Shown here: positions 9,290-18,711 of the stretch, piece by piece
Layout: each line of letters begins with the position of its first letter
Numbering within the stretch: position 1 is the stretch's first letter
From: CAVROT01 sp963722905
GTDB lineage: Bacteria > Pseudomonadota > Alphaproteobacteria > Rhodobacterales > Rhodobacteraceae
DNA: 64,000 nucleotides
Direction: 5' to 3'
Assembly: GCA_963722905.1 (NCBI GenBank)
Contig: CAVROT010000011.1
Coordinates: 124,001 to 188,000, forward strand
The notes under the pieces: generated by a model
Database searches by the model: none
What the model was told of the DNA's origin: nothing
The model's input: the letters and a program-made list of their open reading frames with translations, nothing else
Program-made: the position numbers and the translations under genes

Positions 9290-10947
9290 TTCGGGCTCCC
9301 TCTGCGCGCTCCGGTCGCGGCGGCACTATGGCAACGCGTGCAGGACCGTAGCAAGAGCCGATCATGCCCCGGCGCGCGGTGTGGATTCCGGTCGGGGCGG
9401 TCTTTGGCGACGATGGGGTGAGGTCCGGTCGCGAACGTCGCGCCATACCGGAGATGCCGCCGACATGAACGTCCGCTACCGCGTCGATCCGGCCCCGGTT
9501 ACCGACCTTTTTCGCGAGATGGCAGGGTCCCTCGCCAAGCGCCTGACGCATTGTCATCTGCCGGGGATCGATGATTGCGGCAACGATGTCGGTGCCGCGA
9601 CCGGTGCCCTGCACGGCCGAAGCGGTTCGGGGCGCTATCCGGCGGACGGGTCATGCCGCGGCGGTCGCGGCGCGGGCAGGGCGGTGCGTGGTCCCGGAGC
9701 AGGCGGAGAGGGACGGCCTCGATCGCCGCGCGCCTCCGGTTGGAAGCGCCGGGGCGCGACACGATCCTGCCGGAGTGATAGGTCACGGTCGGCGGCGCCA
9801 GGCACACACGCCGCGATCTCGGCGGTCGTGAACCCTTCGACGGCTTGATTTCCCGCATTCGAGTTCGCGCCCTGTCAAAGGTCGGACTGCGTCCGCGGCA
9901 CCGGTCGAGAGGCCGGAACCGATGCCCCTCATGTGGCCGTGCAGCTGCAGTCCGGGAACATGGAGCAGGTGCACCGCATCCTGCATCGCCTCCCTCAGCC
10001 GGGCCTCGCGCTCCTTCAGGATTGAAAAGAGCCCCGGATCGCCACCGCGTCACGCGATGGGGATCGAGTAGCCGTTCACGAGGGCATTGTCGCGGAACTC
10101 GGGCCTGTTGCATGACGCGCCCTTTCCCCGCCGATGCACTGCCGCGCGAACGATCTCGGCGGTGGCTTGGGCGGAGAAGCGGGTCATGAGGGCGATACGG
10201 ATGCGGATCCCGGCGGTCTGGCGGTCGGGGTTTCCGGCGGCGATGCGCTCGCTGAAGGTCTCGAGGCAGCGCATCCGCTGCCCGGCGGTGGTTCGCCTGC
10301 AGGCCGTGCGAGGGGCCGCCCCGACGCGGCTCCGGGCGCGGTCTGCGGGCCGGTGCCTGCGGAACGCCCGGCCGGTGCGTTTCGCGGCGCCCGGCGTCCC
10401 GTCGCGCGCCCGTGCCGCCGGGCGGTCGGCCGTCCGGGCGCGCCCGTTCCTGCGGACCGGGTCGATCGGCATGGCTTGGCCGTCGGTCCCGCTCAAGCAA
10501 GCAGGCATGCACTGCCGGGCAGCGGATGGCGGCATGGCGGCATGGCGGCGACATCTGCCGCAGGCGTCATCGGCGGCCACCGTGCCGGTCTGCCCGTCTT
10601 TCGGGGATCCGGCCGCACGACGCCGGCAGGAGCAGGGCGGCCACCATGCCCGCGGTCGGCCATAAGGGCAGCTCGAAGAGCGCCCCGGTCGAGAGGCAGC
10701 ACCGGATGGCGGCATCGCGGATGACGGCAGGGCGGCCCGGCCGGCCTTCGTGCGGGGCCAGCCGGGCCATCTCCCCGCCCGGACCGGCATCCGGCCGCGC
10801 CCGCGCCGCGCCATGGCCGGACCGGTTCGTCGCGCGGCAGCGGGCGGGGGAAGGCATGGCTATGCCGCCCGCCTGACCGCATGCATCCGCGATACGCATC
10901 GTCAGACGTCAGGGTCCTGATGGAATGCCCCCCCCGGACCTGTAGCG
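9290..10947. other. Long stretch without an intact gene
   Basis: About 1.65 kb with many compositional open frames but no intact gene I recognise. On the minus strand around 10080-10260 a segment reading FSERIAAGNPDRQTAG then RIRIALMTRFSAQATAEIV looks protein-like and may be the tail of a transposase or other mobile-element protein; I cannot name the family. Together with the IS remains immediately to the right, this looks like decayed accessory DNA. Confidence 0.4.
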
Positions 10948-11001
10948 TGGAGTTCCCCCGGTTCCGCGGACACAGATCGGCTTTCATAGGAAGGTGTTCA
11001 C

Positions 11002-11340
11002 ATGCCGGGAACGAGGAACCCGTACCCTGCGGACTTCAGGGAGCAGATCATCGCGCTGGCGAGATCGGGGCGCAGCGTCGAGAGCCTGGCGCGGGAGTTC
11101 GCGCCCTGCGCGGGGACGATCGCAGGCTGGCTGAGGCAGGCGGGCATCGACGGCGGTGTCGGAGACGACGGCCCGACCAGTCCGGAGCGTCAAGAGTTGA
11201 CGCGCCTGCGCAAGGAGAACCGTCAGCTGCGTATGGAGCGCGACATACTTTCAAAGGGTCGTTCATTGAAGGCGCCATTGGTTCGAGCCCAACGGACGAC
11301 GCCTGGTTTGCACGCGGCGAGCTCGGCTCGTCTAGGGTGA
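11002..11340 (+). pseudogene. IS3-type orfA (transposase DNA-binding subunit), disrupted
   Basis: The first 85 residues are a normal IS3 OrfA: YPADFREQIIALARSGRS helix-turn-helix start, then the leucine-zipper-like ELTRLRKENRQLRMERDILSK. After ILSK the expected AAWFAR continues only after about 45 inserted bases and in another frame (AWFAR is legible around 11297-11315). The reading frame then runs into unrelated residues. It is non-functional. Confidence 0.75.
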
Positions 11341-11344
11341 GGCA

Positions 11345-11944
11345 TTGGCCGCCATCGGTCCGAGGACGATGCCGAACGAGTTCATGACCGCAAACCGGGC
11401 CGTATTCCCGGTCCAGATGATGGCGAGGGTCATGGGCGTGTCGCGCAGCGGCTTCTATGCATGGTGCCGCCGCGAGCCGTCTGATCGTTCCGTCGCCGAT
11501 ACGGCGCCGAGCAAGCGGATTGCCAAAATCCACGGCGCGTCCAAGCAGACCTATGGAGCGCCCCGGGTTCATGCTGAGTTGGCCGACGATGGCATCGGCG
11601 TCGGCCGCAAGCGCGTCGAGAGGCTGATGAAAGCGGCCGCTTTGGTCGGCGTCGGCCGTCGCTAGGGAACGCGCACCACGATCCGCGACGACCGGGTCCG
11701 GCCAGCCAACGACCTCGTCGATCGCGACTTCCGGGCCGATGAGCCGAACCAACTCTGGGTGGCGGATATCGCCTGCGTCCCAACCTGGGCGGGCTTCATC
11801 ACCAAGGCCGCGGCCCGCATGGCGATCTTCGAGTTCATCGAAGGCTGGTACAACCCGTCGCGCCGCCGTTCGGCACTCGGCTACAAGTCCCCCATCACGT
11901 TCGAAAGGACCGCGCAGAACCAGCCACGATCGGCTACTGGCTAA
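11345..11944 (+). pseudogene. IS3-type orfB (DDE integrase), deleted and frameshifted
   Basis: Three pieces in changing frames: an N-terminal part (VFPVQMMARVMGVSRSGFYAW ... KRVERLMKAAALVGV, to about 11665), a middle piece beginning TTIRDDRVRPANDLVDRDF and ending VADIACVPTWAGF, then a jump directly to the C-terminal IFEFIEGWYNPSRRRSALGY. About 100 residues containing the second Asp and the Glu of the DDE triad are deleted. It is dead. Confidence 0.75.
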
Positions 11945-12015
11945 CCGTCCACGGAACCGGGGACCTCCAGTCCTTGCCTCAAAATCAGGGAAGAAGGCGT
12001 CCACTGACCATGGGG

Positions 12016-12081
12016 CTATTCATCCGTCACAGGTCTGACTGCCTCGATCTTGAACTCGCGCGTATACTTCCGTCTCGTCAT
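12016..12081 (-). pseudogene. 5' stub of a second IS3-family orfA
   Basis: 21 codons reading MTRRKYTREFKIEAVRPVTDE then stop. MTRRKYTREFKIEAVR is the standard start of IS3-family OrfA proteins; the last five codons come from other DNA at a junction. The upstream TTGTGGACACGAAGACAAG around 12110-12128 (minus strand) fits the left end of such an element. The rest of this IS is gone, cut where the first decayed IS begins. Confidence 0.65.
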
Positions 12082-12328
12082 ATCCAATCTCCGGTTCCAT
12101 GTTCACGATCTTGTCTTCGTGTCCACAAAACCGGCCGCAGGGCAGATTGCGACAGGCGCGGACCGCCGGGATTTATACCGGTGCAGCGAGATCGGAGACA
12201 TTCGCTAAACCCCCCACCCGCTTGGCGCGCCCGATCCCGTGAGCGACAACGAGGGTCGGCAGACGAGGGTCGGCAGACGAGGGCGGGCACGCGGAGGGCG
12301 CAGGGCAGCGGGTGTCGCATGGGTCGTC
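12082..12328. other. Remnant DNA between the IS stub and the znuA wreck
   Basis: No gene. On the left it contains the presumed terminus of the second IS3 element. Around 12244-12290 there is a short tandem repeat: GAGGGTCGGCAGAC occurs twice in succession, followed by a partial copy GAGGGCGGGCAC. Confidence 0.45.
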
Positions 12329-13075
12329 TCATCTGGAATGGCGGAAGGCGGTTCCGGACCCGAGCGCCTCCGTCAGCGTGGCGACATTGTGGCGCATCGT
12401 GTCGAGATAGATGATGGCGGGACCGTTCGGGCCGAATAGCGCGTCCGTGTAAAGCGTGCCGCCGATGGTGGCGCCGGTCTCGGCATGATCTGCTTCAAGA
12501 GGGGCGGATCGGCGACGTTCTCGATGAATACGTCCGGGATCGCCTCGTCCCGGATCTGCGTGACGAGGGCGGCGACGTCCTTCGCGGAGGCTACCGACCC
12601 GGTGCCCATGCCCTGCGGGCGACGAACTCCATGTCGCGGGCGTCGGTAAAGTGGCCGAAGGCAACGTGGCTGGTGACTATACGGGGGCCGCTCTGCCGCC
12701 AGGGCGTCGAGGGCGATCCGAATCTCGGTCCCGGGCGCGTCGATCTGCACCATGTGGGCCGCGGCGTTCGCGGCATACGATGTGGCACCGCCGGGGTCGA
12801 CGGCCGCAAGCCCCGCCGCGATATCGGCGACGTCGATCCGGGCGTAGGCGAGACGCTGCCGGGCATGGGGATCTGTGCCGCCGTGGCCGTGGCCCTCGGC
12901 GGGCCCCGCGACATCCTTCGCCTCGCCTGCACCCTCCTCCTCTACTCCCGTCCGGGGCTCGATGCCTGCCGTCGCCACCACGATCAGTCCGTCGCGGCCG
13001 GACGCCTCGACCGGCCGGTCGAGCCATCCTTCGAAGCCGAGGCTATTGACCATCCCCGACGAGGCCGTGGCGACC
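12329..13075 (-). pseudogene. ZnuA/TroA-type metal-binding lipoprotein/SBP, multiply frameshifted
   Basis: Legible in order on the minus strand: VNSLGFEGWLDRPVEASG (about 13040), a His-rich linker ending GHGHGGTDPHA, then RIDVADIAAGLAAVDP and IRIALDALAAERP; a frame change to RIVTSHVAFGHFTDARDMEF (about 12640); another to GSVASAKDVAALVTQIRDE; a last one to GGTLYTDALFGPNGPAIIYL ending at 12329. These are the order and motifs of zinc/manganese-binding SBPs of the cluster 9 family. The N-terminal third is missing and at least three frameshifts are needed, so it is dead. Confidence 0.8.
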
Positions 13076-13890
13076 GCTTGCGCGCCGGCGGGGAAGTGCC
13101 GGCCAAGGATGCCCCGCGCGGGCCCAAGCAGGACCGAGAGGGCGGAGCCCCCGCCCGCCAAGAGGATGATCGACCGGCCGGAGGTCAGGGAGACATGGCA
13201 ACCCGAGCAGGCCGGCCCAGCTTGTGGCCACCGCTAGGGCCACTGCTGCGCCGATCATGCCGCCGACGCCCGCAGCCCAGAGCCGGGCGCGGGCGGCAGG
13301 CGGGATATTCCGTCCCATGGCCATCAACGTGCCGAGCGCCTGATAGCCGGCGACGAGGCTGACGACGACCAGCGCGCGGAAGGCGATGTGCGTCATTGCC
13401 GAGAGCCCGCTCACCGAGCGCAGGAGCCGCGGGCCGGCGCAATCCATCACGAGCGCGCGAAAGAGCGCCGCAAGCGTCCGGTAGCCGAGAGTGGTGATCG
13501 CGCGACGCAGGAAAGGCGCGCCGTCGTCGAGCGCCAGCACCGTGCCGAAGAGCACGTGGAGGAGATCGACGTACGAGCCGCGAAGCGACACGATGAGCAC
13601 GCCCGCGGCCAGCGAGATGAGGTGGAACACCGCCATGCTTGCGCCCTCGCGCAGCACGGTCAAGCGGGAGACGAGCCACGACAGGAGTGCAACGCCGAGA
13701 CCGGCGACCATGCCGCCCACCGTCATCGCGCCGAGCGACAGCCCCGAGACGAGGAAGCACACCACCGCGCCCGGCAGGATGGCATGGACCGTGGCGTCGC
13801 CCGTCAGGCTCCTGCGGCGCAGCATGAGGAACGAGCGCCGTGTCGTTTCGCTCCACTTGCGCCGCGCGGATCTGACCGAAGGCGCCGATC
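13075..13890 (-). pseudogene. Zinc/manganese ABC transporter permease, degraded
   Basis: A mostly open frame gives LTGDATVHAILPGAVVCFLVSGLSL, VSRLTVLREGASMAVFHLISL and HVLFGTVLALDDGAPFL, matching ZnuB/TroC-type permeases with several hydrophobic segments. The conserved LMAVG-LPAA region reads LMAMGRNIPPAARARLW. Near 13200 the frame breaks, and the C-terminal SVLLGPARGILGRHF is in a different frame (about 13090-13140). The N-terminus is fused to the ATPase remnant. Confidence 0.78.
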
Positions 13891-14180
13891 TCATCCCATA
13901 GCCTCATGGCTGCGAGGTCACGTACTGCGACCGGAAAACTCCGGTCGATCTCGGCCTGCTGCGGCAGGTAGGCCCCGCGGCCGGCACCGACCGCAACGCG
14001 CCCGCCGAGCTGGCGAAGTGCGCCGACGATGCCTTCGATCAACGTCGACTTGCCCGCCCTGTCGGGACCGACGACGGCCGTGAGGCTGACGCACGCGATG
14101 GCGGTGTCGAGGTCGTGGATCGCCTGGTGACGGTCGTAGCCCTGCGTCAGGTCGGTCAGGCGTGCCGCGGCCTTGGGCAT
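13860..14180 (-). pseudogene. Zinc ABC transporter ATPase, N-terminal remnant
   Basis: From the ATG at 14180 the frame reads LTDLTQGYDRHQAIHDLDTA, a damaged Walker A (GPDRAGKST where GPNGAGKST is expected), then AYLPQQAEIDRSFPVAVRDLAAM and LWDEIGAF. The signature motif, Walker B and the rest are absent, because the sequence passes straight into the permease. This is the third component of the same dead importer. Confidence 0.78.
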
Positions 14181-14450
14181 CACCCGACCAAAAGCCAGAA
14201 CGCCAGCCGAAAGCCGCCTGAGACCGACGCCGCGCCAAGCAGTCGCAGGCCCAGCCCGGACCGGATGAGGCTGCCGCCCTTCATGGCCCGGCCGTCTCGA
14301 TGGACGGTACGCAGTCCGGCCTAACCGACCGTAACGACGGAGGCGGCGGCTTGCCCGACGACCGCCAGATCCCCCCTCCGCATTCGTCGGGGCCAAACTT
14401 CTGGACATCCGGCCATCCTTGATACCTTATAACAAAATTGAGGCGTCTAG

Positions 14451-14468
14451 GATATGAGATAACATGAC
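14451..14468. promoter_or_regulatory. Candidate Zur box
   Basis: The 18-base imperfect palindrome GATATGAGATAACATGAC lies between the divergent remains of znu and zur. It agrees with a GATATGTTATAACATATC-like operator at 14 of 18 positions; the consensus is recalled, not computed. A second TTATAACA half-site is at 14427-14434. The position is right for autoregulated zinc control. Confidence 0.35.
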
Positions 14469-14508
14469 AAGAGGTCTGCGCCCGGCATCGGATGTATGCC
14501 CATCGAAC

Positions 14509-14990
14509 GGTTTCGAGCGACACGATCACGACGGGTGCAGCGCGACCGCGATCGCGGAGAAGGCCTGCATGGCGCACACGCTTCAGCACACGCCGGCACG
14601 GCGCCGTGCCCTCGAGATCCTTCCCGACGGGCACCGCGCGCTTGGAGCCTGCGACATCCTCGTCCGTTCGGGCGAGGAGGGGCCGGGCGCGCAGCCGCCC
14701 GCCGCCTACAGGGCACTCGACGTCCTGACGACGATATTTCCTCACGACGGACGGCTTCGTGCGTCGGACCCAGCGCCTGAACGCCCCGGCGCCTGTGCGT
14801 GTCCGAAGGGGTCGCATACCCGGGCCTTCATGATCCGCCGCTCCCGCTCGGCTGTCGCGGAGACGCCGGCGACCCCGGCGGCGGAGGCACTCGGCGAGGC
14901 TGTGCGGGCGGCAGGGTTCAGCATCGAGCATGCGGTGTTCGAGGTCGAGGGCATGTATTCGCCCTGCGATGGCATGGCCGCGGCGTCATC
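14509..14990 (+). pseudogene. Fur-family zinc regulator (Zur) remnant
   Basis: The frame reads HDHDGCSATAIAEKACMAHTLQHTPARRRALEIL, DHRALGA-like GHRALGACDIL, and AQPPAAYRALDVL; a frameshift then exposes LTTDGFVRRTQRLNA (about 14740-14780); a return to the first frame gives SHTRAFMI and AEALGEAVRAAGFSIEHAVFEVEGMYSPCD. These are Zur landmarks (winged helix, AYRALDFL, HRIERLNAF, VEGLCPxC). Key CxxC ligands are lost (AFMIRRSRS for the expected C-x2-C). It is dead, opposite the dead znu genes. Confidence 0.78.
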
Positions 14991-15126
14991 GCTGCCGCAC
15001 TGTTCCTCGACCCGAGCGGAGACGCCCCTGAGTGGATGGGACTGGATCGCTCGGGAGATGCAAAAGCAACTGAAATGTCATCAATCCCTCCCTGATAAGC
15101 GACATGGCCCACGGAGTACCCTCGCT

Positions 15127-15701
15127 ATGAAGACGATCATCGCTTCGCTGACCCTCGCAACCCTCGCAGGCGCCGCCTCCGCGCAGGAAACGCGCGAGCT
15201 CGGCGCACACGAACACGGGCACAGCGCCCTCGACATCGCCTTCGACGGCAAGCAGGTGTCGATGGCACTCAAGGCGCCCGGCGACGACATCGTCGGATTC
15301 GAGTACCCCGCCACGAGCGTCGAGGACCGCGCCGCCATCGACACGGCTGTCGCCGCGCTCTCTGAGCCCCTATCTATCTTCGTCCTCCCCGCGGCCGCCG
15401 GATGCAGCGTGACGGAGGCCACCGCGAGCCTTGTCACCGGTCATCACGAGGAAGAGGAGGAGGGCGATGCGCACGCGGTGGAAGACGAGGACCACGACGA
15501 CGAGACCGGTCCACCGAGTTCCAGGCGAGCTACCTGCTGACCTGCACCGACCCCGACGCCATCGACCGCATCGAGTTCGCCTATTTCGAGGCCTTTCCGA
15601 ACGCGATGGAGGTCGATGTCCAGATGATTTCCGACGCTGGCTCCAAAGGCTTCGAGGTGGAGCGCGCCGATCCGATCCTCGACCTCGCGGGCGGGATCTG
15701 A
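15127..15701 (+). pseudogene. DUF2796 (ZrgA-like) periplasmic zinc-related protein, one frameshift
   Basis: The signal peptide MKTIIASLTLATLAGAASA is followed by ELGAHEHGHSALDIAFDG, the DUF2796 hallmark, and a His/Glu/Asp-rich loop HHEEEEEGDAHA typical of zinc-binding members. At about 15511 the frame breaks; the remainder (TEFQASYLLTCTDPDAI ... FEVERADPILDLAGGI) continues in the next frame to 15701, as if one base were lost in a His codon. It is the first gene of a zrg-like operon. In Vibrio the ZrgA-E set is zinc-regulated and linked to zinc uptake. Otherwise intact, so a sequence error is possible. Confidence 0.8.
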
Positions 15702-15709
15702 GCTCCGAC

Positions 15710-16414
15710 ATGGATGAGGCGCCCGCCCTCGCGCTAAGGGACGTCGCGTTCCGCTGGGGCGGGGGCGGCACGTTCGGGATGTCGGTGGATGCCTTCACCC
15801 TCGCGCGTGGCGAACGAATGCTGCTGCTCGGCGCCAGCGGGTCGGGCAAGTCGACGCTGCTGAGCCTGATCTGCGGCATCGTCGCGCCGCGCGCGGGCCA
15901 GATCGCGGTCGGCGGCACCGACATCGCGCGGCTGTCCTCACCGGCCCGCGACCGCTTTCGGGCCGAGCGGTTCGGGATCATCTTCCAGCAGTTCAACCTG
16001 CTGCCCTACATGACGCCGCTCGACAACGTGCTGCTGCCGCTGCGCTTCGCCCCTGAACGCAGACGCCGCGTTGGGCAAGCGCGAGCTGCGGGCCTGTCGC
16101 TCGGGGGCGAACTGGGCCTCTGCGCCGACACGATGACGCGGACGGTCGCCGCGGCTCTCAGCGTCGGGCAGCAGCAGCGCGTCGCCGTCGCACGTGCGTT
16201 GATCGGCATGCCGTCCATGATCGTCGCGGACGAGCCGACCTCGGCGCTCGACGCGGGCTCGCAAGCGGCGTTCCTCGACCTCCTCTTCGCGCAATGCGAC
16301 GCCGCCGGCTCGACACTGCTGATGGTCAGCCACGACGAGCGGCTCGCCCCCCGCTTCGACCGAACCGTGTCCATCGGCGATGTGGCGCGCACGATGGGCG
16401 CGGTCGCGGCATGA
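15710..16414 (+). CDS. ABC transporter ATP-binding protein (ZrgC-like)
   Basis: 234 residues. Walker A GASGSGKST at 41-49, a Q-loop (FQQFNLLPYMT), the signature LSVGQQQR, Walker B MIVADEPTSALD and the switch His in MVSHDE are all present, so it should bind and hydrolyse ATP. It resembles LolD/MacB-type ATPases that pair with FtsX-like permeases. It starts 9 bases after the DUF2796 stop and overlaps the permease by 4 bases. The partner genes place it in a zinc-related transporter. Confidence 0.88.
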   Translation: MDEAPALALRDVAFRWGGGGTFGMSVDAFTLARGERMLLLGASGSGKSTLLSLICGIVAPRAGQIAVGGTDIARLSSPARDRFRAERFGIIFQQFNLLPYMTPLDNVLLPLRFAPERRRRVGQARAAGLSLGGELGLCADTMTRTVAAALSVGQQQRVAVARALIGMPSMIVADEPTSALDAGSQAAFLDLLFAQCDAAGSTLLMVSHDERLAPRFDRTVSIGDVARTMGAVAA

Positions 16415-17664
16415 TCCTCTTCCGCCTCGCCCTTCGCAGCCTGATCGCACGGCGCATCACCGTCGGCCTCACGATCGTGGCCGTGGCCCTCTCGGTCGCG
16501 CTCTACCTCGGCGTCGAGAAGGTCCGCACCGGAGCCCGCACCAGCTTCGCGGATACGATCTCGGACACCGATCTCATCGTCGGCGCACGCTCGGGCGCGG
16601 TCCAGCTCCTCCTCTACTCGGTCTTCCGGATCGGCAACGCCACCAACAACCTGACCTGGCAGAGCTACGAGGACATCGCCGCCCGCCCCGAGGTCGACTG
16701 GATCGTACCGATCTCGCTGGGCGACAGCCATCGGCAGTTCCGCGTCATGGGCACGTCGGCCGCGTATTTCGACCGCTACCGGTATCGCGGCGGCCGCGGC
16801 CTTGCCTTTGCCGAGGGTGCGGCCTTCGGCGATCTCTTCGACGCGGTGCTCGGCGCCGACGTGGCCGCGACGCTGGGCTACTCCGTCGGCGACCCGCTCG
16901 TCGTGGCCCACGGGCTCGCCTCCTTCGCCAGGCACGAAAACCAGCCGTTCCGCGTCTCGGGCATCCTCGCCAAGACCGGGACGCCAGTGGACCGCACCGT
17001 CATCGTCAGCCTCGAGGCGATCGAGGCGATCCACGTCGACTGGCGCAGCGGCGCCCAGATCCCGGGCCAGGTCACCGCGCCCGATGCGATCCGGGCCATG
17101 GATCTGGAGCCGGCCGCGATCACCGCCGCCATGATCGGCGTCAAGTCCCGGCTCCAGGTCTTCGGTCTCCAGCGCGCGATAAACGAGTACCGCGAGGAGC
17201 CGCTGCTCGCGATCCTGCCCGGCGTTGCGCTTCAGGAGCTGTGGGGCATCGTCGGCGTGGCGGAGACCGCGCTCGTGGGCGTCTCGGCGATGGTGGTGGC
17301 GACGGCGCTCCTCGGGATGGCGGCGATGATCTTTGCGGGTCTGAGCGAGCGGCGCCGCGAGATGGCGATCCTGCGCTCGGTCGGCGCACGGCCGCTGACG
17401 ATCATGGGCCTGCTGATGCTGGAGGCCGTCGTGATGGCCGCCGTCGCAGCCCTCCTCGGCATTGCGCTGCTCTACCTCGGCCTCTGGATCGCGCGGCCCT
17501 GGATAGACGATGCGTTCGGGCTATACCTTCCGCTCGATCCGCCGTCGTCGCGCGAGGCGCTGGCGCTCGCTGCCGTGATCGCCGCTGCAGCCGTCACCAG
17601 CCTCTTTCCAGCGGCGCGCGCCTATCGCATGTCGCTCGCCGACGGCATGACGGTCCGGACCTGA
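16411..17664 (+). CDS. FtsX/MacB-type ABC transporter permease (ZrgB-like)
   Basis: 417 residues: a membrane segment near the N-terminus (residues about 15-35), a large periplasmic domain containing GARSGAVQLLLYSVFRIGNAT, and three C-terminal membrane segments with the coupling-helix-like SERRREMAILRSVGARPLTI. The ATG overlaps the ATPase stop. This architecture drives mechanotransmission rather than classical substrate transport in known relatives. Within the DUF2796/DUF3299 operon its likely role is zinc-linked envelope transport. Confidence 0.87.
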   Translation: MILFRLALRSLIARRITVGLTIVAVALSVALYLGVEKVRTGARTSFADTISDTDLIVGARSGAVQLLLYSVFRIGNATNNLTWQSYEDIAARPEVDWIVPISLGDSHRQFRVMGTSAAYFDRYRYRGGRGLAFAEGAAFGDLFDAVLGADVAATLGYSVGDPLVVAHGLASFARHENQPFRVSGILAKTGTPVDRTVIVSLEAIEAIHVDWRSGAQIPGQVTAPDAIRAMDLEPAAITAAMIGVKSRLQVFGLQRAINEYREEPLLAILPGVALQELWGIVGVAETALVGVSAMVVATALLGMAAMIFAGLSERRREMAILRSVGARPLTIMGLLMLEAVVMAAVAALLGIALLYLGLWIARPWIDDAFGLYLPLDPPSSREALALAAVIAAAAVTSLFPAARAYRMSLADGMTVRT

Positions 17665-17678
17665 GAGGAGCGCCGCCC

Positions 17679-18182
17679 ATGATCCCGTCCCGCCGCACAG
17701 TCCTCGTCGGGCTCGCCACCGTGCCGGCCCTGCCGCGCATGGCCCTCGCCGCACCCGTCCGCGAGATCGCCTGGGAGGACCTGATCCCCCCCGACACGCC
17801 CTATTCGGAGATCGTGGGCGAGGGCGACTACAACGAAGTCGACGACACCTGGCTGCCGGTCTTCGACGAGAACGCCCTGCGCTACAACGAGGCACTGGAC
17901 GGCGTGCTCGTCAAGCTGCCGGGCTTCGTGATCCCGCTGAGGCAGACCGCAGAAGGCGTCACCGAGTTCCTCTATGCGCCCTACGCCGGCGCCTGCATCC
18001 ATGTGCCCCCGCCGCCGCCCAACCAGATCGTGTTGGTCGAGAGCCCCGAGCCCTGGCTCGACGGCGACGGCTTCGGCGCGGTCTGGGTGACGGGGGTGCT
18101 CAGGATCGCCGAGCTCGACACGAACTTGGCCCTGATCGGCTATCAGATGACTGCTGAAAGGATCGAGATCTATGAGGGATGA
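17679..18182 (+). CDS. DUF3299 exported protein 1 (ZrgE-like)
   Basis: 167 residues with an N-terminal twin-Arg-like export signal (SRRTVLVGLATVPALPRMALA). The DUF3299 core is clear: LPGFVIPL, FLYAPYAGACIHVPPPPPNQ and a C-terminal Y-MTAERIE segment. The single Cys/His pair in GACIH could bind metal. AGGAG lies 9 bases before the ATG. It overlaps the next gene by 11 bases. DUF3299 proteins routinely accompany DUF2796 and ABC genes. Confidence 0.82.
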   Translation: MIPSRRTVLVGLATVPALPRMALAAPVREIAWEDLIPPDTPYSEIVGEGDYNEVDDTWLPVFDENALRYNEALDGVLVKLPGFVIPLRQTAEGVTEFLYAPYAGACIHVPPPPPNQIVLVESPEPWLDGDGFGAVWVTGVLRIAELDTNLALIGYQMTAERIEIYEG

Positions 18183-18711
18183 CGGGCCTTCACGCGCGGC
18201 GCCGCACTTGTCCCGTCGGGCCGTGACGGCCGCACTGGTGTTGACCCCGATCCTGTCGCGCATCGCTCTGGCCCGAGAGGCGGTGATCGACCTCACCTGG
18301 GCCGATCTCGTCCCGAAGGACGACCGGGCCGCCATCGAGGCGCTCCTCGGGCTCGGCGCCGGGCCTCATGACGAGATGTCCATGCCCACCTCCGAGCAGC
18401 CGGTCTCCAGCGGCGTCATCACCGCCTATGACGGAAAACTGGTACGCCTGCCGGGCTACGTGCTGCCGCTCGACGTGTCCGGCGGCGGGGTGACGGCCTT
18501 CATCCTCGTCCCCTATGTCGGCGCCTGCATCCACGTCCCGCCTCCACCGGCCAACCAGCTTGTCTTCGTGACGACGGAGCGCGCCTATCGCAGCTCCGGC
18601 CTCTATGAAGCGGTCGTCGTCACCGGCATGTTCGGCACCGCCGCCATGAGCACCCAGCTCGCCGATATCGGCTATGCGCTCTCGGCGGACCGGATCGAGC
18701 CTTATGCATAG
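18172..18711 (+). CDS. DUF3299 exported protein 2 (ZrgD/E-like paralogue)
   Basis: 179 residues, a paralogue of the preceding protein: export signal with SRRAVTAALVLTPILSRIALA, LPGYVLPL, VPYVGACIHVPPPPANQ and YALSADRIE. It differs by a 30-residue insertion before the LPGY motif. As the last gene of the zinc-related operon it starts inside gene 1. Tandem DUF3299 copies suggest a hetero-oligomeric periplasmic partner; that is inference. Confidence 0.82.
   Translation: MRDDGPSRAAPHLSRRAVTAALVLTPILSRIALAREAVIDLTWADLVPKDDRAAIEALLGLGAGPHDEMSMPTSEQPVSSGVITAYDGKLVRLPGYVLPLDVSGGGVTAFILVPYVGACIHVPPPPANQLVFVTTERAYRSSGLYEAVVVTGMFGTAAMSTQLADIGYALSADRIEPYA

Larger units (their letters stand above)
10948..11969 (+). 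mobile_element. Decayed IS3-family insertion sequence with both ends
   Basis: Terminal inverted repeats are visible: left end at 10948-10970 (TGGAGTTCCCCCGGTTCCGC...) and right end at 11948-11969, whose complement reads TGGAGGTCCCCGGTTCCGTGGA. Between them lie IS3-type orfA and orfB fragments. The element is 1022 bp, shorter than the usual 1.2-1.4 kb, because most of the orfB catalytic core is missing. A second IS3 stub abuts its right end. Confidence 0.8.

Noticed and set aside
14464..15540. One 358-residue protein spanning 14464-15540
   Set aside because: It is an accidental in-frame read-through from the Zur wreck into the DUF2796 gene, whose own ATG and signal peptide begin at 15127.
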